DNA of 64,000 nt, from contig NZ_LXKN01000001.1 of assembly GCF_001692325.1 (NCBI RefSeq), forward strand, positions 868,001-932,000, in the 5' to 3' direction. Below are positions 31,614-41,129 of this stretch, piece after piece. Each line of letters begins with the position of its first letter. Positions within the stretch are counted from its first letter, which is position 1. The notes under the pieces are model-generated. The model was not told where the DNA came from and made no database searches. It saw only the letters and a list, made by a program, of their open reading frames with translations. A program made the position numbers and the translations under genes. This DNA is from Rhizobium sp. AC27/96 (GTDB lineage: Bacteria > Pseudomonadota > Alphaproteobacteria > Rhizobiales > Rhizobiaceae).

Positions 31614-31862
31614 ATGGAAAGCGTGGGTTGGTTGGGTCTGATCATCATCGGCGGTCTTGCGGGTTGGCTCGCGGGCAAGCTGATGGATGCGCGCTATGGG
31701 GTCATCCTCAACATCATCCTCGGTATTGCCGGCTCGGTCGTGGCTGCAGCGCTGTTGGTGGCGCTGCATGTCGGTGTGCCCGGCGGCCGACTCGGCTTTT
31801 TCGTCACCGGTTTCATTGGTGCATGCATTCTGATATTCCTCGCCAAATTCGCGCGGCGATGA
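31614..31862 (+). CDS. GlsB/YeaQ/YmgE family small membrane protein, second copy
   Basis: The 82-residue protein has three hydrophobic segments, with [15 protein letters not shown] and [15 protein letters not shown]. It resembles the copy at 55447-55704 more than its direct neighbour: both share IIIGGLAGW and [11 protein letters not shown]. The ATG at 31614 is preferred to the adjacent TTG at 31611 because the CGAGGG site is then 2-7 bases upstream. lipA starts 34 bases downstream. Confidence 0.8.
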   Translation: MESVGWLGLIIIGGLAGWLAGKLMDARYGVILNIILGIAGSVVAAALLVALHVGVPGGRLGFFVTGFIGACILIFLAKFARR

Positions 31863-31896
31863 AGGGCCGCAGGTAGCGGCGGAAAGTAGACGTTTC

Positions 31897-32868
31897 ATGG
31901 TCACGATTCTCGACACGATCAACCCGGATGCAAAGCGCGTTCGACACCCGGAGAAGGCGCATCGGCCCGATACGGAAGTCTTGCGCAAGCCGGATTGGAT
32001 CCGCGTGAAGGCGCCGACATCGAAGGGCTATGCCGAAACACGCTCGATCGTGAAGGAGCATAAGCTCGTCACAGTCTGCGAGGAAGCCGGCTGCCCGAAC
32101 ATCGGCGAATGTTGGGACAAGAAGCACGCCACCTTCATGATCATGGGCGAGATCTGCACGCGCGCCTGCGCCTTCTGCAATGTCGCCACCGGCAAGCCGA
32201 ATGCGCTCGACATGGCCGAGCCGGAAAACGTCGCCAAGGCTGTCAAGCAGATGGGCCTCAGCCACGTCGTCATCACCTCGGTCGATCGTGACGACCTGGC
32301 GGATGGTGGCGCCGAGCATTTCGAAAAGGTGATCTGGGCAATCCGCGCCGCTTCGCCGAACACCACCATCGAGATCCTGACGCCGGACTTCCTGAAGAAG
32401 CCGGGCGCTCTCGAGCGTGTCGTTGCTGCCAAACCCGACGTTTTCAACCACAACATGGAAACGGTGCCCGGCAATTACCTCAAGGTTCGCCCCGGTGCTC
32501 GCTACTTCCACTCCGTTCGCCTGCTGCAGCGGGTCAAGGAATTGGACCCCACCATGTTCACCAAGTCGGGGATCATGGTCGGCCTCGGCGAGGAGCGGAA
32601 CGAAGTCCTGCAGCTGATGGACGACCTGCGCACCGCCGATGTCGACTTCCTGACGATCGGCCAGTATCTGCAGCCGACGCGCAAGCATCATCAGGTCATG
32701 AGCTTCGTCACGCCCGAAGAGTTCAAGTCCTACGAGACGGTCGCCTATACCAAGGGCTTCCTGATGGTCGCCTCCAGCCCGCTCACCCGCTCGTCGCATC
32801 ATGCCGGCGATGATTTCGAGCGCCTTCGCGCGGCTCGCGAAAAGAAGCTGTTGCTGGCAGCCGAATAA
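31897..32868 (+). CDS. lipA: Lipoyl synthase
   Basis: LipA is a radical-SAM enzyme that inserts two sulfurs into protein-bound octanoyl groups, making the lipoyl cofactor used by PdhB and PdhC of this window. In the 323-residue protein the auxiliary cluster ligands are C61, C66 and C72, and the radical-SAM cluster ligands are C87, C91 and C94. The C-terminal [11 protein letters not shown] carries the conserved serine. The position downstream of lpdA fits its supply role. Confidence 0.97.
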   Translation: MVTILDTINPDAKRVRHPEKAHRPDTEVLRKPDWIRVKAPTSKGYAETRSIVKEHKLVTVCEEAGCPNIGECWDKKHATFMIMGEICTRACAFCNVATGKPNALDMAEPENVAKAVKQMGLSHVVITSVDRDDLADGGAEHFEKVIWAIRAASPNTTIEILTPDFLKKPGALERVVAAKPDVFNHNMETVPGNYLKVRPGARYFHSVRLLQRVKELDPTMFTKSGIMVGLGEERNEVLQLMDDLRTADVDFLTIGQYLQPTRKHHQVMSFVTPEEFKSYETVAYTKGFLMVASSPLTRSSHHAGDDFERLRAAREKKLLLAAE

Positions 32869-32900
32869 ACCCGGCAAAATTCAGTATTGCCTTTTGAACG

Positions 32901-32926
32901 AACCGCGGCGATTTTGCCGCGGTTTT
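32901..32926 (+). terminator. Rho-independent terminator after lipA
   Basis: AACCGCGGC/GCCGCGGTT arms of 9 bp with a 6-base loop are followed by TTT. It separates lipA from the kinase-like genes. Confidence 0.88.
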
Positions 32927-33025
32927 TGTTTGCGCCGTCATTTGCCTGTCATCCGAGCGGCCTAGGGAACACGCCGCCGTTTGTGACCGGTATCGGCGCT
33001 TTAGATTCGACTATGGAGCTGAACC

Positions 33026-33619
33026 GTGGAGCAGATCGTCGCGCCGCTGGCGCTGCCGCATGCCGTCGATATCGACGAGGCAGCCTTTATCCTGCAAAAG
33101 GCAGACCGAATCCTTGTCATAGGCTGCTCCGGCACCGGCAAGAGTACACTGGCGCAGGCGATCGCCTCGTTGCGCGGGCTGACTTACGTATCGATGGACC
33201 GCGATATCTTCTGGCTGCCGGGTTGGAAATGGCGGCCACGTCCGGAGGCGATTGCGTTGATCGAGCAGGCGGTCGCCGGACCGCGCTGGATCATGGACGG
33301 CAACAGCCCGGGCACCTTGCCGTTGAGGTTGCCGCGCGCTGAGATCGTCATATGGCTCCGACCACCGCGGCGCGTGGCATTGCGCGGCGTCTTTTCACGC
33401 TGGCTGCGTTACAGGGGCCGATCGCGGCCGGAGATGGCGGAAGGTTGCCCCGAGCGGTTGGACTGGAAATTCCTGCACTACATCTGGACGTTCGAGCGCA
33501 ACGAAGTGCCGCAGTTTCAGGAAATGCTGGTGAAGCATGGCCCGCATGTCCCTGTTTTGACGCTGAAATCCCATCGCGATGGCGCGAAATTACTGGCTCC
33601 CCTGCAAGCCAGTGTTTGA
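33026..33619 (+). CDS. P-loop NTPase, adenylate kinase-like (paralogue 1 of 3)
   Basis: The 197-residue protein has a Walker A motif VIGCSGTGKSTL (about residues 33-44), followed by YVSMDRDIFWLPGW and RWIMDGN, the pattern of small nucleoside/nucleotide-kinase-like ATPases sometimes annotated as DNA topology modulation (FlaR-like) proteins. The real substrate is unknown. The start is GTG with a GGAG site 7 bases upstream. It is the first of three tandem paralogues and lies 12 bases before the next. Confidence 0.75.
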   Translation: MEQIVAPLALPHAVDIDEAAFILQKADRILVIGCSGTGKSTLAQAIASLRGLTYVSMDRDIFWLPGWKWRPRPEAIALIEQAVAGPRWIMDGNSPGTLPLRLPRAEIVIWLRPPRRVALRGVFSRWLRYRGRSRPEMAEGCPERLDWKFLHYIWTFERNEVPQFQEMLVKHGPHVPVLTLKSHRDGAKLLAPLQASV

Positions 33620-33631
33620 AACGGAGCTACC

Positions 33632-34225
33632 ATGGATCAAATGACGATGCCTGCGCTGCGCCGGGAAATACACGATCTCGCCGAGGCAGCCGATCATATC
33701 CGCCGGGCGAACCGTATCCTGGTCATGGGCTGCTCCGGCGGCGGCAAGTCGACGCTGTCGCTCAAAATCGCCAGCCGCTTCGGCCTTGACTATGTTTCGA
33801 TCGACCGCGACATCTTGTGGCTGCCGGGCTGGAAGGAGCGCGGCAAGGAAGAGCAACGGGCCATCATCGTCTCGAAGGTTAAAGGCGAGCGCTGGATCAT
33901 GGATGGCACGAACCCTTCCACCTTCGACATACGTCTGCCGCGAACAGATCTCGTCATCTGGGTGCGGATGCCGCGATTGCTTTGCATCTGGGGTGCCGTC
34001 TCGCGCTGGGTCAAGTGGATCGGCCGCACACGTCCGGAAATGGCGCCCGGCTGCAAAGAGAAAATTGATTGGGAATTCCTGCGCTTCATATGGACATTCG
34101 AAGAGAAATTTAGCCCGCGTGTCGTCGCCGGCCTTGTCGAACATGGCTCCGAGGTGCCGGTCTTCCAACTGACCAGCCGCCGTCAGATGCGCGAGTTGCT
34201 TGATCTGCTTGCAGTGCCGGGCTGA
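33632..34225 (+). CDS. P-loop NTPase, adenylate kinase-like (paralogue 2 of 3)
   Basis: The 197-residue protein has Walker A VMGCSGGGKSTL, then YVSIDRDILWLPGW, RWIMDGT, RLPRTDLVIWVRMPR and a conserved RPEMAPGC segment shared by all three paralogues. It differs from paralogue 1 in the lid region. A CGGAG-type site precedes the ATG. The three proteins keep the same length and order of motifs, so all probably remain functional. Confidence 0.75.
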   Translation: MDQMTMPALRREIHDLAEAADHIRRANRILVMGCSGGGKSTLSLKIASRFGLDYVSIDRDILWLPGWKERGKEEQRAIIVSKVKGERWIMDGTNPSTFDIRLPRTDLVIWVRMPRLLCIWGAVSRWVKWIGRTRPEMAPGCKEKIDWEFLRFIWTFEEKFSPRVVAGLVEHGSEVPVFQLTSRRQMRELLDLLAVPG

Positions 34226-34256
34226 CCACGGTCCCTTAATTCTGGGAGATGAGAAT

Positions 34257-34823
34257 ATGAAGGTGCTGAGTGGCGTCCCCGAAGCTGCTGCATGGGTCCA
34301 TGCGGCCGATCGGATTCTCGTCATCGGTTGTTCCGGCGGCGGCAAATCGACCTTGTCGCAAGCCATCTGCGCGCGCCTTGATCTGCCTTACGTCTCGATG
34401 GATCGTGAGTTCTATTGGCTGCCGGGATGGGTCAAGCGTTCGAGGGACGAGGAACGAGGCTTGATCGCCGCCAAAGTTGCGGAACAACGCTGGCTGATGG
34501 ATGGCAGCGGGCAATCGTCGTTCGATTTGCGATTGCCGCGCACCGATTTGATCCTGTGGGTTCGCATGCCGCGATGGCTCTGTCTTTGGGGCGCGATATC
34601 CCGGGCTGTTATGGGCTACGGGAAAACGCGGCCGGAAATGGCAGCGGGTTGTCCGGAACGGATCGATGCAGAATTCCTGCGCTATATCTGGAATTTCGAG
34701 AGGCGGACGGTTCCGAAAATTCTCGCAGGCCTCGCCCAGCACGGCCCCGATGTGCCTGTTTTGCAGTTAAAATCCCGCGGCGAAATGCGCCAGCTTCTTG
34801 ATCTTCTTGGCCGTCCTGCTTAA
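34257..34823 (+). CDS. P-loop NTPase, adenylate kinase-like (paralogue 3 of 3)
   Basis: The 188-residue protein has Walker A VIGCSGGGKSTL, YVSMDREFYWLPGW, RWLMDGS and RLPRTDLILWVRMPR. It is closest to paralogue 2. The frame opens at a TTG (34200) inside the previous gene, but the ATG at 34257 has a GGGAG site and gives the right length. It ends 9 bases before ratA, so the kinase-like genes and ratA are probably one transcript. Confidence 0.75.
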   Translation: MKVLSGVPEAAAWVHAADRILVIGCSGGGKSTLSQAICARLDLPYVSMDREFYWLPGWVKRSRDEERGLIAAKVAEQRWLMDGSGQSSFDLRLPRTDLILWVRMPRWLCLWGAISRAVMGYGKTRPEMAAGCPERIDAEFLRYIWNFERRTVPKILAGLAQHGPDVPVLQLKSRGEMRQLLDLLGRPA

Positions 34824-34832
34824 TTGCGGCTC

Positions 34833-35279
34833 ATGCCTCAGTTCGAAACTCATCGCCCCGTTCCGCATTCGCCTGACCAGATGTTCGACCTCGTCGCCGA
34901 CGTCGAACGCTATCCGGAATTCCTGCCGCTTTGTGACGGTCTTGTCGTTCGCAGCCGCAAGGAGCGCGACGGCAAGGTGTTGCTGGTGGCCGACATGACC
35001 GTTGGCTACAAGGCAATCCGTGAGACCTTCACCACGCAGGTACTACTCCACAAGGCCGAGCGCGCCATCGATGTCAAATATATCGACGGTCCCTTCAAAT
35101 ATCTCGATAATCGCTGGCGTTTTGCGCCGCTGGAAAATGGCGGCTGTAGCGTCGATTTCTTCATCGACTACGAGTTCAAGAGCCGCATTCTCGGCGCCCT
35201 GATGGGGTCGATGTTCGATCGTGCTTTCCGCATGTTCACGGATGCCTTCGAGACGCGCGCGAACAAGATCTACGCTTGA
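34833..35279 (+). CDS. ratA: RatA/Coq10-like START-domain protein
   Basis: The 148-residue protein belongs to the polyketide cyclase/START group: HSPDQMFDLVADVERYPEFLPLC at the N-terminus and FKYLDNRWRFAPL mid-way are typical of the RatA/Coq10 branch. Bacterial RatA was described as an anti-association factor for ribosomal subunits; mitochondrial Coq10 binds ubiquinone. Which role applies here is not decided by sequence. The ATG at 34833 fits the family N-terminus (MPQFET) better than an upstream TTG. Confidence 0.85.
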   Translation: MPQFETHRPVPHSPDQMFDLVADVERYPEFLPLCDGLVVRSRKERDGKVLLVADMTVGYKAIRETFTTQVLLHKAERAIDVKYIDGPFKYLDNRWRFAPLENGGCSVDFFIDYEFKSRILGALMGSMFDRAFRMFTDAFETRANKIYA

Positions 35280-35286
35280 GCCTGAC

Positions 35287-35781
35287 TTACTTGGCGAGCG
35301 CGATCAGCATTTCCAGCGCTGTCTTCACGGTGGCAAGCCGAACCTTATCGCGGCCGATATCGCTATAGCGCATTTCATGATGGATGAGCCCGCCATTGCG
35401 CGTCTTGGCGGCAAGGTGGACGAGGCCGACCGGTTTTTCCACGGAGCCGCCGCCAGGACCGGCCACTCCCGTGACCGCGACTGAGAGGTCGGCATGGGAG
35501 CGGAAGAGGGCGCCATGCACCATCTGCAGGGCCGTTTCCTTGGAAACGGCGCCGAATTGCGCAAGCGTCCGTTCCTGAACGCCAAGCATCTCCATCTTCG
35601 CCGAATTCGTATAGGTGACGAAGCCGCGGTCGACGACGGCCGACGAGCCGGGGATTTCCGTCAGCGCGCCGGCGATCAGCCCGCCGGTGCAGGATTCCGC
35701 CGTCGAGACCATCAGGCCCTTTGCGGTGAAATCCGTGACGATGGTTTGCGCGAGTGCCAGAATTTCATCCGGGAAATGCAT
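35287..35781 (-). CDS. CinA C-terminal domain protein (nicotinamide mononucleotide deamidase type)
   Basis: The 164-residue protein consists only of the PncC/CinA C-terminal domain: STAESCTGGLIAGALTEIPG with the conserved Ser-Cys-Thr, GFVTYTNSAKMEMLGV and VTGVAGPGGG. The domain deamidates nicotinamide mononucleotide in NAD recycling. The N-terminal molybdopterin-binding half of full CinA is absent, as is common. Its start overlaps the ispDF stop by one base (TGATG). Confidence 0.9.
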   Translation of the reverse strand: MHFPDEILALAQTIVTDFTAKGLMVSTAESCTGGLIAGALTEIPGSSAVVDRGFVTYTNSAKMEMLGVQERTLAQFGAVSKETALQMVHGALFRSHADLSVAVTGVAGPGGGSVEKPVGLVHLAAKTRNGGLIHHEMRYSDIGRDKVRLATVKTALEMLIALAK

Positions 35782-37001
35782 CAGACCCTTCCTCCGCGAT
35801 AGACGACGGTTGCGGTTGCGATAGCGGCAATGCCTTCGCGCCGCCCGACAAAGCCGATCTGCTCGTTGGTCGTTGCCTTCACGGAGCAACGATCCAGGCT
35901 GATGTTCAGAAATTCCGAGAGCCTAGCGCGCATGACATCGCGATGAGGCCCGATCTTCGGTGCTTCCGCAATCAAGGATACGTCCGCATTCATGATGGTG
36001 CCGCCGCGCTCGCGGACGATCTTGGCCGCATGCTCAATGAAGATCCGCGAAGGCGCGCCTTTCCATTGCGGATCGGAAGGGGGGAAGTGATCGCCGATGT
36101 CACCGGCACCGCAAGTTGCGAGCAGGGCATCCGTCAAGGCGTGCAGCGCGACGTCGGCGTCGGAATGTCCCTTCAGCTTCTGATCATGCGGGATGAACAC
36201 GCCGCAAAGCGTCACGCCGTCGCCCGGCTCCAGCTGGTGCACATCATAGCCATTGCCGGTGCGCACATCGGGCAAAAGGCCGGCGGTCAGTTTTTCGTCG
36301 GCCATGGTAATATCCCTTTTGATGGTCAGCTTGACGTTGTCGGCACTCCCGGTCACCAAAGTCACCGGCAGGCGACCCCATTCGGCGATGGCGGCATCGT
36401 CGGTGAAATCCGTCCTGCCGTCGGCGGCGACCTTTTCATGCGCCGCCAGAATATCGGCAAGGCGGAAGGATTGGGGTGTCTGCGCGGCATGAAGCCCGGC
36501 GCGGGGCACGGTTTCGACGACCAGCCCGTTGCCGTCGCCCCGCTTCAGCGTATCTGTGACGGGCATGGCGGGCAGTACCGCCGGTGCGCCCGCCGCAAGG
36601 GCTGCCGCGATGCGATCCAGCAGATCGTGATCGAAGAAGGGGCGTACGGCGTCATGGATCATCACATGCGTCGCTTCGCTTTTAGCCAATTGCCGGAGCC
36701 CGGCCAGTACGGATTGCTGGCGCGTTGCGCCGCCAAAGGCAATCTCGATATCCGGAAGCCCCGCGACCTGCGTCAGTGCCGAGCGGAGCAGAGCCTCATC
36801 GTCGCGATGGATGACGATAACGATCTTCGCGGTTTGCGGCCATGTCACGAATCTTTCAAGCGTATGCGCAATAACCGGTCTGCCGCCGATCGCGCGATAC
36901 TGTTTTGGGCCTTCTTCCGGCGATCCCGCCCGTTCGCCGCGCCCGGCGGCAACGATCACAATTCCCACCGACAGCGGTTGCGTTGAATGCATTTGCGTCA
37001 T
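35781..37001 (-). CDS. ispDF: Bifunctional IspD/IspF isoprenoid enzyme
   Basis: This fusion carries MEP cytidylyltransferase (IspD) and MECDP synthase (IspF), steps 3 and 5 of the MEP isoprenoid pathway. The IspD half has [20 protein letters not shown] and [12 protein letters not shown]; the IspF half, from about residue 245, has [15 protein letters not shown] and [18 protein letters not shown] with metal ligands. The fusion is typical of alphaproteobacteria. The start at 37001 (406 residues) has a GGGGG site 3-4 bases upstream and is preferred to 37037. Confidence 0.95.
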   Translation of the reverse strand: MTQMHSTQPLSVGIVIVAAGRGERAGSPEEGPKQYRAIGGRPVIAHTLERFVTWPQTAKIVIVIHRDDEALLRSALTQVAGLPDIEIAFGGATRQQSVLAGLRQLAKSEATHVMIHDAVRPFFDHDLLDRIAAALAAGAPAVLPAMPVTDTLKRGDGNGLVVETVPRAGLHAAQTPQSFRLADILAAHEKVAADGRTDFTDDAAIAEWGRLPVTLVTGSADNVKLTIKRDITMADEKLTAGLLPDVRTGNGYDVHQLEPGDGVTLCGVFIPHDQKLKGHSDADVALHALTDALLATCGAGDIGDHFPPSDPQWKGAPSRIFIEHAAKIVRERGGTIMNADVSLIAEAPKIGPHRDVMRARLSEFLNISLDRCSVKATTNEQIGFVGRREGIAAIATATVVYRGGRV

Positions 37002-37223
37002 AAACCCCCGAAGAATAAAAGGCTCCGTCTCCGGCATGGCTTTGAAAAGCGCAGAGCTTTCTTTTGAACAAGCACATGCTAAATAGATCGCCAGAACGGG
37101 ATCCCGCTCCAGCAGGGTCTATCGCCTCAACTGAGTATTTTCCAGCATTTGCCCAAAAAATATCGGGGTTCTTCAAAACCTCTTGGCAAACTTCTCAAGC
37201 GTGTCTAAAAATAGTGCAGATGT

Positions 37224-38252
37224 ATGGTGTGCCCGAAAGATAATCACTTGCTTTCCTCCGAGCTTGCAGCCTCGTTTTCCATTGGTCCGGTATCTATCCG
37301 CAATCGCGTCATCCTGGCGCCGATGTCGGGCGTCACCGATCTGCCGTTTCGGCAGCTGGCATTGCGTCATGGCGCCGGTCTGGTCGTCACCGAAATGGTG
37401 GCAAGCCGCGAGCTTGTGCAGGACACGGCCGAATCCTGGGCACGCCTGAAGAGCGCCGGGCTGAAGCCGCATATGGTGCAGCTCGCCGGCCGCGAGGCAT
37501 ATTGGATGGCCGAGGCTGCGAAGATCGCAGCCGACAATGGCGCCGACATCATCGATATCAACATGGGCTGCCCGGCCAAGAAGGTCATCGGCGGCTATTC
37601 CGGTTCGGCGCTGATGCGTGACCCGGATCACGCTTTGAGCCTGATCGAGGCGACGGTCGGCGCGGTCGATATCCCCGTTACATTGAAGATGCGGCTCGGC
37701 TGGGATGAAAACTCCATCAACGCGCCGGATATTGCGCGCCGCGCCGAAGAGGCCGGCATTCAGCTCGTCACCATCCATGGCCGTACGCGCATGCAATTTT
37801 ACGAGGGCAGGGCGGATTGGGATGCCATCCGTGCTGTGCGCGATGTCATCTCCATTCCGCTGGTCGCCAACGGCGATGTCGAGACACCGGACGATGCCCG
37901 CGAAATCCTGCGCCGCTCCGGCGCCGATGCCGTGATGATCGGCCGCGGTTGCCAGGGCCGCCCCTGGCATGCCGGCGTTCTGGCTGGTCATCGCCAACCG
38001 GAACGTGCGGAAATCGTCGAGATCGCCGTCGGGCATTATCTCTCCATGCTGGAATTCTATGGTGAGGCTGTCGGCATTCGCCACGCCCGCAAGCATCTCG
38101 CCTGGTATCTGGATCGCCATGCGCCGGCGACGACGGGTGCCGACAAGGCCAAAATCATGACTTCGAAAGATAGCCGCGAGGTGACTGCAGCGTTCCAGGC
38201 GGCGCTGCAGGCCGGCGCCGATCTCCCCCAACGCGTCCAGGAGGCGGCATGA
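37224..38252 (+). CDS. dusB: tRNA-dihydrouridine synthase (NifR3 type)
   Basis: DusB reduces uridines in the tRNA D-loop with FMN and NADPH. The 342-residue TIM-barrel protein has [21 protein letters not shown] with catalytic Cys116, and [12 protein letters not shown] with [12 protein letters not shown] at the phosphate-binding end. In rhizobia and Rhodobacter this gene (nifR3, formerly orf1) heads the ntrBC operon, as here. It overlaps ntrB by 4 bases. The chosen ATG has no strong ribosome site, so the N-terminus may be a few residues shorter. Confidence 0.95.
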   Translation: MVCPKDNHLLSSELAASFSIGPVSIRNRVILAPMSGVTDLPFRQLALRHGAGLVVTEMVASRELVQDTAESWARLKSAGLKPHMVQLAGREAYWMAEAAKIAADNGADIIDINMGCPAKKVIGGYSGSALMRDPDHALSLIEATVGAVDIPVTLKMRLGWDENSINAPDIARRAEEAGIQLVTIHGRTRMQFYEGRADWDAIRAVRDVISIPLVANGDVETPDDAREILRRSGADAVMIGRGCQGRPWHAGVLAGHRQPERAEIVEIAVGHYLSMLEFYGEAVGIRHARKHLAWYLDRHAPATTGADKAKIMTSKDSREVTAAFQAALQAGADLPQRVQEAA

Positions 38253-39402
38253 CTTCAAAATCCAACTCCGGAGCCGGAGACAATGCCGGCAATTCGGTGG
38301 CGATGGCTGTTCTCAACGCGATCCAGAATCCGGTTGTCATGGTCGACGAGGCCGGTCTCATCGCCTTCGCCAATTGGGAGGCCGAAGCCTTTTTTGGCGC
38401 CAGCGCCTCGCATCTGTCGCGCTACAAGATTTCGACCTTCATCCCGTTCGGCAGCCCCCTGCTGGCGCTGATCGATCAGGTGCGCGAGCGCCGCGCGCCG
38501 GTCAACGAATATCGCGTCGATCTCAGCTCGCCGCGTCTCGGACAGGACAAGCTGGTGGACCTCTACGTCGCGCCGATTTCCAGCGAGCCAGGCTCCGTGG
38601 TCGTCGTGTTCCAGGAACGCTCGATGGCGGACAAGATCGACCGGCAGCTGACCCATCGCGCTGCCGCCCGTTCCGTCACCGGCCTTGCATCAATGCTGGC
38701 GCATGAGATCAAGAACCCGCTCTCGGGCATTCGCGGCGCCGCACAGCTGCTCGAACAGTCCGTCGAGGACGACGATCGCGCGCTGACGCGGCTTATCTGC
38801 GACGAAACTGACCGCATCGTATCGCTTGTCGACCGCATGGAGGTTTTCTCGGACGAGCGGCCTGTCGATCGTGTGCCGGTCAACATCCACTCGGTACTCG
38901 ATCATGTGAAGGCGGTCGCCCGGGCCGGCTTTGCCCGCAACATCAAACTCTCCGAGAATTACGACCCGTCACTCCCGGCTGTTTTTGCCAACAGGGACCA
39001 GCTCGTACAGGTCTTTCTCAATCTGGTGAAGAATGCCGCCGAAGCAGTGGGCGACCGGCCGGATGGCGAGATCATGCTGACGACGGCCTATCGTCCCGGT
39101 ATCCGCCTTTCGGTCGCCGGCACGCGCGAGAAGATCTCGCTGCCGCTCGAATTCTGCGTGATCGACAATGGTCCCGGTGTTCCATCCGACCTCGTACCGC
39201 ATCTTTTTGATCCGTTCATCACGACGAAGACGAACGGAACCGGTCTTGGCCTGGCGCTCGTTGCCAAGATCATCGGCGATCACGGCGGTATCGTCGAATG
39301 CGACAGCCAGAACCACCGCACCACTTTCCGCGTTTTGATGCCGGCTTCCAAGGGCATCACGCTTGAAGACGCCCCCTTTCCAAACTCTACAGGGACTACT
39401 CG

Positions 39403-39406
<4 letters not shown>
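38249..39406 (+). CDS. ntrB: Nitrogen regulation sensor histidine kinase NtrB
   Basis: NtrB is a soluble kinase/phosphatase that controls NtrC in response to the PII protein. The 385-residue protein has an N-terminal PAS domain (about 20-130), the dimerisation/H-box [10 protein letters not shown] with phospho-acceptor His152, and a HATPase domain with NLVKNAAEA and DNGPGV boxes. There are no membrane segments. It overlaps dusB and ntrC by 4 bases each. Confidence 0.96.
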
Positions 39407-40854
<1,448 letters not shown>

Positions 40855-40896
40855 CAACGCAATCGGATGCGTTGCATTTTCGCCACAATGCGTTGC
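40855..40896 (+). repeat. Inverted and direct repeats after ntrC
   Basis: CAACGCA (40855-40861) and TGCGTTG (40868-40874) form a 7-bp hairpin followed by CATTTT. ATGCGTTGC also occurs twice as a direct repeat, at 40867-40875 and 40888-40896, 21 bases apart. It may be a weak terminator of ntrC or binding sites controlling ntrYX. Confidence 0.5.
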
Positions 40897-41129
40897 TTAA
40901 AGGTCACGCAGGAGATTCGTCGTTTTTGCGATGGCGATTCGTCTGACGCGTTTCCATTGTGATGGAATTTCGTCCGATTTTTCAGTCAATTGCGAAAATG
41001 ATTTAAAATAAAGGTTTCGCTTCCGGCGAAATCGAACGACAGTTCCCGCCTTTGCCTGTCGCTCGTGCTGGTGCCGAAATGGTGGCAGCACGGTTTGATC
41101 AGGGGGCCGACCGTCGCTCGGGCGTGGAG

